64,000 nt of DNA from Pseudomonas sp. StFLB209 (GCF_000829415.1 NZ_AP014637.1:3799001-3863000), one strand, 5' to 3'. Counted from the stretch's first letter, positions 1-9,731 are shown. The notes: generated by a model from the letters alone, not told the origin. Made by a program: numbers and translations.

Positions 1-222
1 GATGTTCAGGGCCTGACCACGCCGGCGTTGATTCTGCAATGCACTGACGACCTGATCGCCCCGGTCGAGGTCGGTGATTACCTGCATGCTGCGATGCCCG
101 GCAGCACCCTGCGGCTGATCGAAAACATTGGCCACTGCCCGCACATGAGTGCGCCGGCGGCCTGCATCGAGGCCATTGAGCAATTTCTCAAGCCCTATGG
201 AAACACCCCGCATGCCGCCTGA
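1..222 (+). CDS. RsbQ/KAI2-like alpha/beta hydrolase, C-terminal end only
   Basis: Only the last 73 codons lie in the window; the frame is open from base 1. The visible part has the late core of an alpha/beta hydrolase: a strand running into ILQCTDD, which carries the acid residue region, and the catalytic histidine in the motif GHCPHMSAP near the C-terminus. That spacing and the phrase GHCPH are typical of the RsbQ family, the bacterial relatives of plant KAI2/D14 receptors. In Bacillus RsbQ makes or perceives a small hydrophobic signal for the PAS-containing partner RsbP. Here the stop codon lies inside the start of a PAS histidine kinase gene, which supports the same kind of pairing. The nucleophile serine is outside the window, so activity cannot be judged. 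Confidence 0.8.
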   Translation, partial: DVQGLTTPALILQCTDDLIAPVEVGDYLHAAMPGSTLRLIENIGHCPHMSAPAACIEAIEQFLKPYGNTPHAA

Positions 223-1375
223 GTCACTGCCTGACGCGCAAACCCTGTTCGACAATGCCCCCTGCGGTTTGCTGTTGACCTGCGGCAATGGCGAAATCGA
301 GCGCGTCAACCAGACCTTCTGTCGCTGGGTCGGGCGCGAGCAGCAGGCGCTGCTCGGTCAGCGCTTTCAGAGCCTGCTGACCATGGGCGGCAAGATCTTT
401 CACCAGACTCACTGGTTTCCGCTGCTGCAGATGCAGGGGTCGGTGGCCGAGGTCAAGCTCGACCTGTTGCACACCGATGGCCGTCAGATACCGATGATGC
501 TCAACGCCGTGCGTCGCGAGCATGATGGCGTGTTCCATCACGAACTGGCGTTGTTCGTGGCAGAAGAACGCAATCAGTATGAGCGCGAGCTGCTCGCGGC
601 CCGGCAGATGGCCGAAGAGTTGTTGCAGCAACAGCTCATGGCCCAGAAAGAGTTGACCTCGGCGCAGAACCGTCTACGTCTGGCGCACGCCGAAGCGCAG
701 ATCCGCGCCAATTTTGCCGAACAACTGGTCGGTATCGTCAGCCATGACCTGCGCAACCCGTTGACGGCCATCAAGATGGCGGCAGACCTGCTGCAACGCG
801 GCAACTTCGACCAACGCCAGCTTCGGGTCATGGGCCACATATCCCACTCGGTGGACCGTGCCAGCCGCTTGATCGGCGATCTGCTGGACTTCACCCAGGC
901 CAGGGTTGGCCAGGGGCTGGCGGTCAGCCTGCAGGCCATTGATCTGCATGCCGTGGTGGCGCGCTGTGTCGAAGACCTGCGGCTGGCCTTTCCCGGTCGG
1001 CGCCTGGTGCATGTGCGCGAAGGCGAGGGGCTTTGCAATGCCGATGCCGACCGGTTGTTTCAGGTGGTCAGTAATCTGGTCGGCAATGCGGTGAGTTATG
1101 GTGACCCGCAAGGCGAAATCCGGGTTATCAGCGCATTTGGCGGCAAGGGTGGCAGCCTGGCGGTACATAACAGTGGTCAAGTGATTCCTGCCGAGCAGCT
1201 CGAAGAGCTGTTTGAACCATTGGTGCGCGGTGCGGCCAGCGATGACAGCCGCAGTGTAGGGCTGGGGCTGTTTATTGTTCGCGAGATCATGCGCGCCCAC
1301 CTGGGCGATGTATTGGCGCAGTCCAGCCCGGAGCACGGCACCACCTTTACTGCACGATTTCCCAGAGCCTTTTAA
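197..1375 (+). CDS. PAS-domain sensor histidine kinase (soluble)
   Basis: The protein has 392 residues if it starts at the ATG at 197; another in-frame ATG lies at 212. Either start overlaps the hydrolase stop, which implies translational coupling. It has a PAS domain at about residues 14-125, a coiled-coil linker to about 175, a HisKA dimerisation helix with H-box SHDLRNPL (phospho-accepting His183) and a HATPase domain with an N-box near 293-297 and a GLGLFIV glycine motif. No membrane helix is visible, so it is a cytoplasmic sensor. No response regulator follows, so the phospho-acceptor is unknown. By analogy with RsbQ-RsbP, the upstream hydrolase probably supplies or binds the ligand that the PAS domain senses; that link is inference. 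Confidence 0.87.
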   Translation: METPRMPPESLPDAQTLFDNAPCGLLLTCGNGEIERVNQTFCRWVGREQQALLGQRFQSLLTMGGKIFHQTHWFPLLQMQGSVAEVKLDLLHTDGRQIPMMLNAVRREHDGVFHHELALFVAEERNQYERELLAARQMAEELLQQQLMAQKELTSAQNRLRLAHAEAQIRANFAEQLVGIVSHDLRNPLTAIKMAADLLQRGNFDQRQLRVMGHISHSVDRASRLIGDLLDFTQARVGQGLAVSLQAIDLHAVVARCVEDLRLAFPGRRLVHVREGEGLCNADADRLFQVVSNLVGNAVSYGDPQGEIRVISAFGGKGGSLAVHNSGQVIPAEQLEELFEPLVRGAASDDSRSVGLGLFIVREIMRAHLGDVLAQSSPEHGTTFTARFPRAF

Positions 1376-1520
1376 ACCCGCACAGGTTAAAGCGGGTACT
1401 CCTGACCAGCCTTGTTACAAACTCTGTCAGCGCATTTCTTGCCCATCTGCCATCGCTGGTCGAACCTGAGGCCTGATCCGGTTTCCAAGGTTTGAACCCC
1501 TACTTTCAGGCAGGCAGATA

Positions 1521-1832
1521 ATGACTCGCTTCTTGCAAGGCCTCGCCATTGCAGCGCTGCTGGCTGGCGGACCGCTGGCCCATGCGCAGCAGCCGCTCGG
1601 CGCTGGTGCCGACGGCAACCCTTACAACAGCCCGATCAAACGCGCCAACCCCAACAGTCGACAAGGCACGGTACCTGACACGCCGCGCCCCAATACCTCG
1701 CCCGTGGTGCGTCCGCCGACCCTGGAAAACGGCGGTATCCGCAATGGCCAGCCGACCCGTCAGCAGGCGCCGGTACGGCCCGCCGAGCAGCCCCGCTTCA
1801 ACCCGCCCGAACGCGGTACTCCATCCCGATGA
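1521..1832 (+). CDS. small secreted proline-rich hypothetical protein
   Basis: A 103-residue protein starting at an ATG preceded by CAGGCAGGCAG. Residues 1-22 form a clear Sec signal peptide ending in AHAQ. The mature part is low-complexity, rich in Pro, Arg, Asn and Gln (RPPTLENGG and RQQAPVRP), with no Cys and no predicted globular domain. It lies 28 bp upstream of the sugar dehydrogenase gene on the same strand and is probably co-transcribed. I do not recognise a family. It could be a periplasmic disordered linker protein. Confidence 0.6.
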   Translation: MTRFLQGLAIAALLAGGPLAHAQQPLGAGADGNPYNSPIKRANPNSRQGTVPDTPRPNTSPVVRPPTLENGGIRNGQPTRQQAPVRPAEQPRFNPPERGTPSR

Positions 1833-1860
1833 TCTCTACGTTATGCATAAGGAAACGCCC

Positions 1861-3027
1861 ATGTTGAGAAAAACCCTGATCGCGACATTTTGCGCCAGTG
1901 CGCTGGCTGGCCTGCCATTGGCCGTTTCAGCGGCCGAGGCGGCCAAACAGTACAAAAGCGAATTGGGCGCTGTGACCGTCACCCAGTTGGCCGAAGGGCT
2001 GGATCACCCTTGGGCATTGGCATTTTTGCCGGACCAGCAAGGCATTCTGGTGACTGAGCGTTCCGGCAACCTGTTGCTGCTGGGCGTTGATGGCAAGGCC
2101 GGTAAGCCGATCTCAGGCGTACCGCAAGTCTGGGCCAACGGGCAGGGCGGCTTGCTGGATGTGGTGTTGTCGCCGGACTTCGGCAAAGACCGGCTGGTGT
2201 ATCTGGCGTACGCCGAGGGCGATGGCAAAAGCGCCGCTGAAGGCGACAAGGCGGGCACGGCAGTGGGGCGTGGACGGCTGTCGGCAGACCTGAGCCGTCT
2301 GGAAGATTTCAATGTGATCTTTCGTCAGCAACCCAAGCTGTCGGTAGGCAACCACTTCGGCGCGCGGCTGGTGTTCGACCGTGAAGGCTATCTGTTCATC
2401 GCACTGGGCGAGAATAACCAGCGGCCCACGGCCCAGGACCTCGACAAACTGCAAGGCAAGGTGGTGCGGATCTTCCCGGACGGCAAGGTCCCGGATGACA
2501 ACCCCTTTGTTGGGAGCAAGGGCGCGCGGCCGGAAATCTGGAGCTATGGTCACCGTAACCCGCAAGGCGCCGCGTTCAATCCGTGGAATGGCACGGTATG
2601 GGTCAACGAACATGGACCTAAAGGCGGTGACGAGATCAACATCGCCGAGCGCGGTCAGAACTTTGGCTGGCCGCTGGCAACCCACGGTATCAACTATTCG
2701 GGCCTGAAAATTCCTGAAGCCAAAGGTGAACTGGTCGAAGGGACGGTCAAGCCCTTGCATGTCTGGGAAGTGTCGCCGGGCGTCAGCGGCATGGTGTTTT
2801 ACGATGGCGGGCGTTTTAAGGCGTGGGATCACAGCGTGTTCATCGGCGCACTGGCAACCGAAGAGCTGATTCGTCTGAAGGTCGAAGATGGCCGTATTGT
2901 TGATGAAGAACGGCTGCTCAAAGAACGCAAGGAGCGGATCCGCGACGTACGTCAGGGGCCGGATGGTTATCTGTATGTGCTGACCGATGACGGCAACGGA
3001 AAGTTGCTCAAAGTCGGCCTGGAATAA
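1861..3027 (+). CDS. PQQ-dependent aldose sugar dehydrogenase (YliI type)
   Basis: A 388-residue periplasmic enzyme with a signal peptide (residues 1-24, ending SAAEA) followed by a six-bladed beta-propeller of the soluble glucose dehydrogenase/YliI family. Family signatures include LDHPWALAFLP, the histidine segment GNHFGARLVFD (equivalent to the catalytic His region), WSYGHRNPQG and NEHGPKGGDEIN, which hold PQQ and calcium. It would oxidise aldose sugars at C1 with PQQ and pass electrons to the respiratory chain. The start at 1861 is chosen because AAGGA lies 7 bases upstream and it places the signal peptide at the N-terminus. Confidence 0.92.
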   Translation: MLRKTLIATFCASALAGLPLAVSAAEAAKQYKSELGAVTVTQLAEGLDHPWALAFLPDQQGILVTERSGNLLLLGVDGKAGKPISGVPQVWANGQGGLLDVVLSPDFGKDRLVYLAYAEGDGKSAAEGDKAGTAVGRGRLSADLSRLEDFNVIFRQQPKLSVGNHFGARLVFDREGYLFIALGENNQRPTAQDLDKLQGKVVRIFPDGKVPDDNPFVGSKGARPEIWSYGHRNPQGAAFNPWNGTVWVNEHGPKGGDEINIAERGQNFGWPLATHGINYSGLKIPEAKGELVEGTVKPLHVWEVSPGVSGMVFYDGGRFKAWDHSVFIGALATEELIRLKVEDGRIVDEERLLKERKERIRDVRQGPDGYLYVLTDDGNGKLLKVGLE

Positions 3028-3070
3028 TCGCGGGTAGTTGCGTAGGAAATAGCTGCGTAGGAAATAATTA

Positions 3071-3114
3071 GCGGCTCAATCCGCCCTAGCGTTTGCCAGC
3101 GTTGATTGAGCCGC
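3071..3114. terminator. hairpin between convergent genes
   Basis: Ten-base arms GCGGCTCAAT and ATTGAGCCGC pair perfectly across a 24-base loop, between the convergent sugar dehydrogenase and PepSY genes. A strong T-run is missing on either side, so it may be a weak bidirectional terminator. Confidence 0.5.
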
Positions 3115-3133
3115 TTGGTATCAGATTCAGGAA

Positions 3134-3442
3134 TCAACGATCCTGTTTGTCGAGCAGCACTTCACCGGTCTTGGCATCGACATGGAAGTCCCACTCGGTA
3201 CCCTGGGTATTGCGCAGTTCGATTTCGTAGACATAACGGCCGCCCTGCTGCTCCAGCTCGGTGTCATGGATGGTGAAGCCAGGGTGCTTGTCCAGCGCCT
3301 GCTTGTTGAACTTCTGCAAGTCGCCGATGGTGCCGGCTTTTTGCAGGTCGGCAAGCTGATCAGGGCGAACATCGGCCTGGGCCATGCCGGCAGCGGCGCT
3401 CAGAGTTACAGCAGCAAACAGGGCAGGGATGAATTTTTTCAT
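3134..3442 (-). CDS. periplasmic PepSY domain protein
   Basis: The protein has 102 residues from the ATG at 3442; an in-frame TTG lies two codons upstream, but GGAAATTGATC before the ATG is the better initiation site. Residues 1-23 are a signal peptide (ending AQA). The rest is a single PepSY domain with the typical pattern YVYEIELRN...WDFHVDAKTGEVL. PepSY proteins are often protease inhibitors or accessories of sensor kinases. No kinase or peptidase gene is adjacent, so its partner is unknown. It converges with the sugar dehydrogenase gene. Confidence 0.85.
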   Translation of the reverse strand: MKKFIPALFAAVTLSAAAGMAQADVRPDQLADLQKAGTIGDLQKFNKQALDKHPGFTIHDTELEQQGGRYVYEIELRNTQGTEWDFHVDAKTGEVLLDKQDR

Positions 3443-3667
3443 GATCAATTTCCTTTCAGTGTGGAATCTGGGGTTATAGAGCGGTTAACAACCGAGGGGT
3501 TCAGTTGTTTTGTTGAAGCCAGATTAACCACCCATACTTAATTCACCCTTAAAACCTGAAGACAGAGAGGGGGCACTCGTTTATTGAAAAGACGGCCTCT
3601 CAGGGTTGTAAAAGTTCCGCCATAAACGTACAAAGTCGCCCCCGCCCAATCCTGGAGTTGCCCCTTC

Positions 3668-5830
3668 ATGAGTACGCCACACCGACTGGCCTGGCCCTTG
3701 CTGCCACTGAGCCTGGCCGTCGCCTCTGCGTTGCAGGCTGCCGAGCCCGTGAATCTTGACGCTGTGCAGATCAGGGACGTGGCTGACCAGCCGGGTGCCG
3801 AGGGTTACCAGGCCCGCCGCGCTGCCGTTACCGCCGCTGCTGATACGCCGCTGCTCGATACGCCTGCCTCGGTTGCGGTGTTCACTCAAGCGTTGCTGGA
3901 GGATCGCCAGGCCCGCTTGCTCAGCGAAGTGCTGCGCAACGACGCCTCGGTGGGCGAAGCCTATGCGCCGGTGGGCTACTACGAAAACTTCCTGGTCCGG
4001 GGCTTTTCGCTCAATGCCGGCAACAGTTATCGCATCAATGGCCGCAGCATTGCCGGCGAGCAGAACGTGGCGCTGGAGAATAAACAGCAAGTTGAGTTGC
4101 TCAAGGGCGTCTCCGGTCTGCAAGGTGGGGTGGCCGAGCCGGGTGGGGTGATCAACTATCAGACCAAACGCGCTGCCGATGTGCGTTCGGTAACCGTCGC
4201 CACCAATGAGCACGGTGAGCGTTACATTGCGACTGACGTCGGTGGCTGGTTCGGTAGCGAGCGGCAGTTCGGCCTGCGCGCCAATCTGGCTCATGAAGAT
4301 ATTCGCTCATATGTTGAACACGCTGACGGCCAGCGCGACTTCGCCTCACTGGCCTTCGACTGGAACATCAACGAGCGCGCCACGTTGCAACTCGATGCGG
4401 AGTATCAGACTCGCGAGCAACGTTCGGTGCCGGGCTATCAGTTGCTCGGCGGCAGCGAGCTGCCGCATGACGCGTCGCCCCGCAAGCGGCTGGGCCATCA
4501 GAGCTGGTCCAACCCGGTGGGCATCGACTCGCTGAACCTCAATGGGCGCTTCGAGTACCGCTTCAATGAGAGCTGGACCGGTAGCCTCAGTGCCTCGCGC
4601 AGCCGGGTGGTGATTGACGACTACAGCTCGTTCGCCTGGGGGTGCTATGGCGCTGCCAGTTGCGCCGGGCAAGCAGTGCCCAATTACTTCAGCGCTGAAG
4701 TCGACTACGACATCTACGATTTCCGCAGCCCCGATGACACCCGGCGTAACGACGAGGTTGAAGCGGCGCTGGCCGGGCGCTTTGCCACTGGCTCGCTGGA
4801 GCACGAGCTGACCATCGGCACCAGTGCCTTGCGGCGCACCGTCGATACCCGTGGCACATTCAACGAGTGGGTTGGCAGCGGTAACATCAATCAGACCCCG
4901 GACACGGTGACGCAGGCTGACAAGCTGCTGCCACACACTGAGCGTCGCCTCGACAGCCGCCAGTACGGGGTGTTCTTCACCGACCGGATTCGCTTCGACG
5001 ACCACTGGCAGCTGGTGGCCGGTGGTCGCCAGGTGTATCTGAACGAACAGGCGTGGCGTGAAGACGGCAGCGACCTGCGCCATACCCGGCGCTCGTTGTT
5101 CCTGCCGCAGGCCGCGCTGATCTATAAACCACTGGCAAACCTGTCGCTGTACACCAGCTACAGCAAAGGCCTGAGCCTGGGCGGCACGGCGGCGTGGTTC
5201 AGTAACAACGCCGGTGAAATCCTCGCTCCGAGTGTGTCGCGGCAACTGGAAGCGGGGATCAAGTACGACCTGCAGCGCATGAGCCTGACTGCCGCGCTGT
5301 TCCAGATTCGTAAGGCCTATCAGTACTCGCAGCCGCAGGCCGACGGCACCTTCACCTATGTAGAGCAGGGTCAGCAGAAGAACCTTGGCCTTGAGCTGGG
5401 CGCCACCGGTCATCTCACCGAGCGGTTGCAGATTGCCGCCAGCGTCGCGGCGATTAGGGCGCGGGTCGAGGGCAGCGGCACCGAGGCCTATGAGGGGCAT
5501 CAGGCGCTGAACGTACCCAAATACCGCGCCAGCCTGCAGGCCGACTACGCCTTGCCGATCCCGGGCCTGGCGCTGCTTGGCGGCATGCAATACAGCGCCA
5601 GCAAATTCGCTGACCGTCAGGGCCAGGTCAACGTCAACGACTATGCCTTGTTCAATGTCGGCGGCCGTTACAGCACCCGCCTGAGCGGCTACGACACCGT
5701 CTGGCGACTCTCGGTCGATAACCTGTTCGACAAGCGCTACTGGCGTGATGTGGGCGAGTACCTGGGCGACGACTACCTGTTCCCCGGCGCACCCCGCACC
5801 GCCCGATTGTCCGCGACGGTCAATTTCTGA
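3668..5830 (+). CDS. TonB-dependent outer membrane receptor (siderophore type)
   Basis: A 720-residue receptor. Residues 1-24 form a signal peptide, a plug domain spans about 50-170 (TPASVAVFTQALLEDR, then FLVRGFSLN and LLKGVSGLQGG), and a 22-strand beta-barrel ends in the terminal aromatic motif ATVNF. It lacks the N-terminal STN signalling domain, so it is a plain transporter rather than a transducer with an ECF sigma factor. The plug motifs match ferric siderophore receptors, but the ligand cannot be told from sequence. It is monocistronic, with 225 bp upstream to the divergent PepSY gene. I did not see a convincing Fur box. Confidence 0.9.
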   Translation: MSTPHRLAWPLLPLSLAVASALQAAEPVNLDAVQIRDVADQPGAEGYQARRAAVTAAADTPLLDTPASVAVFTQALLEDRQARLLSEVLRNDASVGEAYAPVGYYENFLVRGFSLNAGNSYRINGRSIAGEQNVALENKQQVELLKGVSGLQGGVAEPGGVINYQTKRAADVRSVTVATNEHGERYIATDVGGWFGSERQFGLRANLAHEDIRSYVEHADGQRDFASLAFDWNINERATLQLDAEYQTREQRSVPGYQLLGGSELPHDASPRKRLGHQSWSNPVGIDSLNLNGRFEYRFNESWTGSLSASRSRVVIDDYSSFAWGCYGAASCAGQAVPNYFSAEVDYDIYDFRSPDDTRRNDEVEAALAGRFATGSLEHELTIGTSALRRTVDTRGTFNEWVGSGNINQTPDTVTQADKLLPHTERRLDSRQYGVFFTDRIRFDDHWQLVAGGRQVYLNEQAWREDGSDLRHTRRSLFLPQAALIYKPLANLSLYTSYSKGLSLGGTAAWFSNNAGEILAPSVSRQLEAGIKYDLQRMSLTAALFQIRKAYQYSQPQADGTFTYVEQGQQKNLGLELGATGHLTERLQIAASVAAIRARVEGSGTEAYEGHQALNVPKYRASLQADYALPIPGLALLGGMQYSASKFADRQGQVNVNDYALFNVGGRYSTRLSGYDTVWRLSVDNLFDKRYWRDVGEYLGDDYLFPGAPRTARLSATVNF

Positions 5831-5899
5831 GTCATTGCAGTCGCCAGCAGAGCTGCCTGCCACGGGCAGTATTTAATTCATTGATATATAGGCTTGTTT

Positions 5900-5950
5900 C
5901 GTAGGAGTGGCTTCAGCCGCGAATGCTTCGCCGCTGAAGCGGCTCCTACG
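5900..5950. repeat. REP-like palindromic repeat
   Basis: Near-perfect palindrome of Pseudomonas REP type: CGTAGGAGTGGCTTCAGC, a short loop containing CGCGAATGCTTCGCC, then GCTGAAGCGGCTCCTACG. It sits in the 300-bp gap between the TonB receptor and the chemoreceptor. The rest of that gap shows nothing I can name. Confidence 0.85.
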
Positions 5951-6130
5951 ATTCCCGCTTCTGTTACGTCACAGTGCCGAGGCGGCAACTGCTGGATGGC
6001 TCATGTCATTGTGCTGTCATCTTTTGGTCATATTCGGCTGGTTAACTGCGCCAGCACAGGGAGGTGCGCATTATTCAATGCTGCGCAGGCTGATCGCTGA
6101 CGCAGTTCACGCTGTCGAGTGCCTGCCCAC

Positions 6131-7750
6131 ATGTACAAATCTCTCAAGCTGCAGATCCTCACCCTGCTTGGCGCCAGCCTGGCGTTGTTGCTGGTGATTG
6201 CCCTGGCCTGTTTTTACCTATTGTCGAATAACGTGCGCGACTATCGCGGTCTGCTGGATGGCCCGTTGCGGGCGTCGCAACTTATCGACGAGGCCAATCT
6301 GCAGTTCAAGATTCAGGTCCAGGAATGGAAAAACGTGTTGCTGCGCGGCAAGGCCGCGGCCGAGCGTGACAAGTACTGGAACCAGTTCGAAGCTCAGGAA
6401 CGTCAGGTGCAACTGATTCTTGGCCAGCTTGCTCAGTGGCAGTCTATCGACAGCGGTATCCGCAGCCAGGTCGAGCGCTTACGTGAAGAGCATCGCAATC
6501 TGGGCAGTGCCTATCGCAAGGGGCGTGATGCCTTCATTGCCGCCGGTGGCGACCCGGTCGCCGGGGATCTGGCGGTCAAGGGCGTGGACCGGGCCGCCAG
6601 TGAACAAATGAGCGCGCTGGTGGATAGCTTGCGCCAGCACAGCCAGAAACAGTCGCAAAGCCTTAGCGAGGCCGCCAGCAGCACGATCCTTTGGGGCGTG
6701 TTGATTATGTTGGCCTCGGCGCTGTTGGTAGGCCTGGTGACCCAGTGGATGGTCAGTCGCAATATTGCCGGCCCGGTACGCAAGCTCATCGACTATGTAG
6801 CGCAATTGAGTGAAGGCAGGTTCACCGAACGCGCCCGTGTCGAGCGCAAGGACGAATTGGGCCGCCTGGCCACGGCCGCCAACCTGCTGCGCGATTTTCT
6901 TGCGCAGACCATTACCAGCCTCAAGCAGGACAGTCAGGACCTGGACGGCGCGAGCATCCAACTCAAGTCCATCGCCGCGGTGATGGCGCAAGGCACCCGA
7001 GAACAATTTGACCGCACCGATCAGGTGGCGACCGCGATGCACGAGATGTCCGCGACGGCCCAGCAAGTTGCCCGCCACGCCGCCGAAGCGGCCAATGCCG
7101 CCGACGACGCTGACCGGTGTTCCCAGGAAGGTGAGCACGTCATGGCCGCGACCATTGAAACGATCAACCAGATGCGCACCGAAGTGGCTAACACGGCCGA
7201 GGTGATTCGCCGCCTGGAGAGTGACAGCGAGCGGATTGGCAAGGTCCTGGAGGTGATTCGCAGCATTGCCGAACAGACCAACCTGCTCGCGCTCAACGCG
7301 GCCATCGAAGCCGCTCGCGCCGGTGAGCAGGGCCGTGGCTTTGCCGTGGTCGCTGACGAGGTACGGACCCTCGCTCAGCGCACCGCGGCATCTACTGCCG
7401 AGATCAATCAGATCATCAGCTCGGTACAGACTGGCGCAATCAATGCTGCGCAAGCCATCGAAAACGGCCAGGCGCGCAGCCAGGAAAGTGTCGAGCAGGT
7501 CGCCCGGGCGAGCGATTCGCTGCACCGCATCACCTTGGCAGTGGAAGCGATCCGCGACATGAACCGGCAGATCGCTACGGCCGCTGAAGAGCAGACCTCC
7601 GTGGCCGAGGATATCTCGCGCAATCTCACGCAAATCAGTGCCATTGCGACCGTCAACCAGGACAATATCCAGCGCACTCAGGCTTCCAGCGATGATCTGC
7701 ATGCGCTGTCACTGGACTTGAACAAGGTCATCGCCGGGCTGGCGGCATGA
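6131..7750 (+). CDS. methyl-accepting chemotaxis protein
   Basis: The protein has 539 residues from the ATG at 6131; a GTG four codons upstream is a weaker choice. A membrane helix lies at about 9-31, a helical periplasmic ligand-binding domain at about 32-180 (four-helix-bundle type by its all-alpha pattern), a second membrane helix at about 183-205 and a HAMP domain at 205-260. The cytoplasmic signalling domain has the conserved tip [20 protein letters not shown] and [10 protein letters not shown]. It is a transmembrane chemoreceptor that controls CheA. The ligand is not deducible. It is monocistronic. Confidence 0.93.
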   Translation: MYKSLKLQILTLLGASLALLLVIALACFYLLSNNVRDYRGLLDGPLRASQLIDEANLQFKIQVQEWKNVLLRGKAAAERDKYWNQFEAQERQVQLILGQLAQWQSIDSGIRSQVERLREEHRNLGSAYRKGRDAFIAAGGDPVAGDLAVKGVDRAASEQMSALVDSLRQHSQKQSQSLSEAASSTILWGVLIMLASALLVGLVTQWMVSRNIAGPVRKLIDYVAQLSEGRFTERARVERKDELGRLATAANLLRDFLAQTITSLKQDSQDLDGASIQLKSIAAVMAQGTREQFDRTDQVATAMHEMSATAQQVARHAAEAANAADDADRCSQEGEHVMAATIETINQMRTEVANTAEVIRRLESDSERIGKVLEVIRSIAEQTNLLALNAAIEAARAGEQGRGFAVVADEVRTLAQRTAASTAEINQIISSVQTGAINAAQAIENGQARSQESVEQVARASDSLHRITLAVEAIRDMNRQIATAAEEQTSVAEDISRNLTQISAIATVNQDNIQRTQASSDDLHALSLDLNKVIAGLAA

Positions 7751-7869
7751 TCTTACGGTTTTGCCCGTAGCGTCGGGTTATCGGTGCTGTAGCAGTTTGT
7801 AGCGCGCTCTGATGGGGCACTTTTGCTATTCTTCGCGCGCTTTCAAACTGTCACATACCGGGAGTGCCC

Positions 7870-9180
7870 ATGACGGCCACTGCACGACCACGTCCGAAGC
7901 CATTTTCCCGCGCTGACTATCGGACCCTGGGCCTTGCCGCACTGGGCGGGGCTCTGGAGATCTACGATTTCATCATATTCGTATTCTTCGCCCTGACCCT
8001 CAGCCAGCTGTTCTTTCCGCCGGACATGCCCGAGTGGCTGCGCTTGTTGCAAAGCTTCGGCATTTTCGTCACCGGCTATCTGGCGCGACCGCTGGGCGGC
8101 ATCCTGATGGCCCACTTTGCCGATCGGCTGGGACGCAAGCGGGTATTCAGCCTGAGCATCCTGATGATGGCCCTGCCATGTCTGCTCATCGGTCTGATGC
8201 CCACCTACGCGCAAATCGGTTTCTGGGCTCCGCTGCTGTTGCTGGCGCTGCGGGTGATGCAGGGCGCGGCGGTGGGGGGCGAGGTGCCGAGTGCCTGGGT
8301 GTTTGTCGCCGAGCACGCGCCAGCCGGGCATCGCGGCTATGCGCTGGGTGTGCTGCAGGCCGGGCTGACCTTCGGTTACCTACTGGGCGCGCTGACCGCG
8401 ACCTGGCTGGCGCGGGTGTATACCCCGCAGGAAATCCTCGATTACGCCTGGCGTATTCCGTTTCTGCTCGGTGGCGTATTCGGTGTAGTGGGGGTGTGGC
8501 TGCGCCGCTGGCTCAGCGAAACCCCGGTATTCATGGCCTTGCATGCCCAGAAAGAAGACATGCAGCGCCTGCCGTTGGGCCAGGTGTTGCGTGAGCATCG
8601 AGCGTCGCTGCTGCCGGCGGCGCTGCTTACCTGTGTGCTGACCTCGGCGGTGGTGGTGCTGGTGGTTATCACCCCGACGGTGATGCAGCAGCGTTTCGGC
8701 TTCAGTGCCCGTGAAACCTTTGCCCTCAGTGCCTGGGGCATTGTGTTCCTGAACATCGGTTGTGTGCTGGCCGGCATGCTGGTCGACCGTATCGGTGCCT
8801 GGCGCTGCGTGTTGCTGTACAGCCTGCTGCTGCCGCTGGGGATCGGTATGCTGTACGCCAGCCTGATCCTGCAGTGGCTGGCGCCTGGCATCGCCTATGC
8901 GCTGGCCGGCCTGGCCTGTGGCATCGTCGGGGTCGTGCCGTCGGTGATGGTCGGGCTGTTCCCGGCCCGCATCCGGGTTTCGGGCATCTCTTTTACCTAC
9001 AACATCGCCTATGCATTGTGGGCCAGTGTCACGCCGTTGCTGTTGATCGGCCTGATGCCCGTAAGCCCGTGGGTCTGCGTGGTCTACTGCCTGGTGATGG
9101 GCGCGGTGGGCCTGCTGACCGCTACCTGGTTTGCTGCCCGCCACGATCTGGGTTGTGACCAGCCCTGCCTGGGCAAGTGA
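7870..9180 (+). CDS. MFS transporter, metabolite:H+ symporter (MHS/ProP-like) family
   Basis: A 436-residue protein with twelve hydrophobic segments. The loop between helices 2 and 3 carries the MFS signature (HFADRLGRKRVF). The N-terminal pattern GGALEIYDFIIFVFFA is typical of the MHS subfamily, which imports organic acids, proline or betaine. The ATG at 7870 has GGGAG 4-8 bases upstream and is preferred over the GTG at 7864. It stands alone and is followed by a terminator. The substrate is unknown. Confidence 0.88.
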   Translation: MTATARPRPKPFSRADYRTLGLAALGGALEIYDFIIFVFFALTLSQLFFPPDMPEWLRLLQSFGIFVTGYLARPLGGILMAHFADRLGRKRVFSLSILMMALPCLLIGLMPTYAQIGFWAPLLLLALRVMQGAAVGGEVPSAWVFVAEHAPAGHRGYALGVLQAGLTFGYLLGALTATWLARVYTPQEILDYAWRIPFLLGGVFGVVGVWLRRWLSETPVFMALHAQKEDMQRLPLGQVLREHRASLLPAALLTCVLTSAVVVLVVITPTVMQQRFGFSARETFALSAWGIVFLNIGCVLAGMLVDRIGAWRCVLLYSLLLPLGIGMLYASLILQWLAPGIAYALAGLACGIVGVVPSVMVGLFPARIRVSGISFTYNIAYALWASVTPLLLIGLMPVSPWVCVVYCLVMGAVGLLTATWFAARHDLGCDQPCLGK

Positions 9181-9188
9181 TGTTCCAG

Positions 9189-9224
9189 GCTGACAGCCGG
9201 GCAAACAACCGGCTGTCAGCTTTC
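9189..9224 (+). terminator. intrinsic terminator after the MFS gene
   Basis: Twelve-base arms GCTGACAGCCGG and CCGGCTGTCAGC pair around an 8-base loop and are followed by TTTCA, directly after the MFS stop codon. Confidence 0.75.
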
Positions 9225-9284
9225 ACTGCAAGCGTCTACGCTGGATGTACATGAACCCGAGCCGGATCCGGCAGGAGTTGTTTC

Positions 9285-9731
9285 ATGAACATCGAGAATC
9301 AGGACCCCCTCATCCCGGACCAGATCCGCACGTTGCTGGAAAACTGGTCGCTGGCCGTACGCAACAAAGACCTCGACGCGATCATGGCGGCATACCACCC
9401 CGATGTGGTCGCTTTCGACGCCATCATCGAGCTGCAATTCAAAGGGCGCGATGCCTATAGCAAGCACTGGGCACACTGTCTGAACCTGTGCCCGGGCGAG
9501 ATGCTGTTCGAACAACGTGATCTGGTGGTGCAGGGGGCGGGCAACGTGGCGTTCGCTCACTGGCTCAATCACTGCGGTGCCACGGATGCCAACGGCGTCA
9601 TCCAGGGGTCATGGATGCGTGGCAGCGCCGGTTACCTGCGCACCCCCGATGGCTGGAAAATCGTCCATGAGCACTTCTCGGCGCCTTTTGATATGGCCAG
9701 TGGCAAGGCGCTGTTTGACCTGCAACCCTGA
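9285..9731 (+). CDS. SnoaL/ketosteroid isomerase-like (NTF2-fold) protein
   Basis: A 148-residue cytosolic protein of the NTF2-like superfamily (SnoaL/DUF4440). The N-terminal helix has LENWSLAVRNKDLDAIMAAYHPDVVAFDA, here cited only as the segment at residues 14-41, and the C-terminal sheet has the typical WKIVHEHFSAPF. Members bind or isomerise small hydrophobic molecules, and many have no known reaction. It lies 27 bp before a VOC-fold gene on the same strand, so the two probably form an operon. GGAG precedes the start at a suitable distance. Confidence 0.85.
   Translation: MNIENQDPLIPDQIRTLLENWSLAVRNKDLDAIMAAYHPDVVAFDAIIELQFKGRDAYSKHWAHCLNLCPGEMLFEQRDLVVQGAGNVAFAHWLNHCGATDANGVIQGSWMRGSAGYLRTPDGWKIVHEHFSAPFDMASGKALFDLQP

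Noticed and set aside
224..631. Long reverse-strand frames beneath the histidine kinase and many other genes
   Set aside because: They mirror the codon structure of high-GC genes, have no ribosome binding sites or family resemblance, and lie fully within better supported genes.
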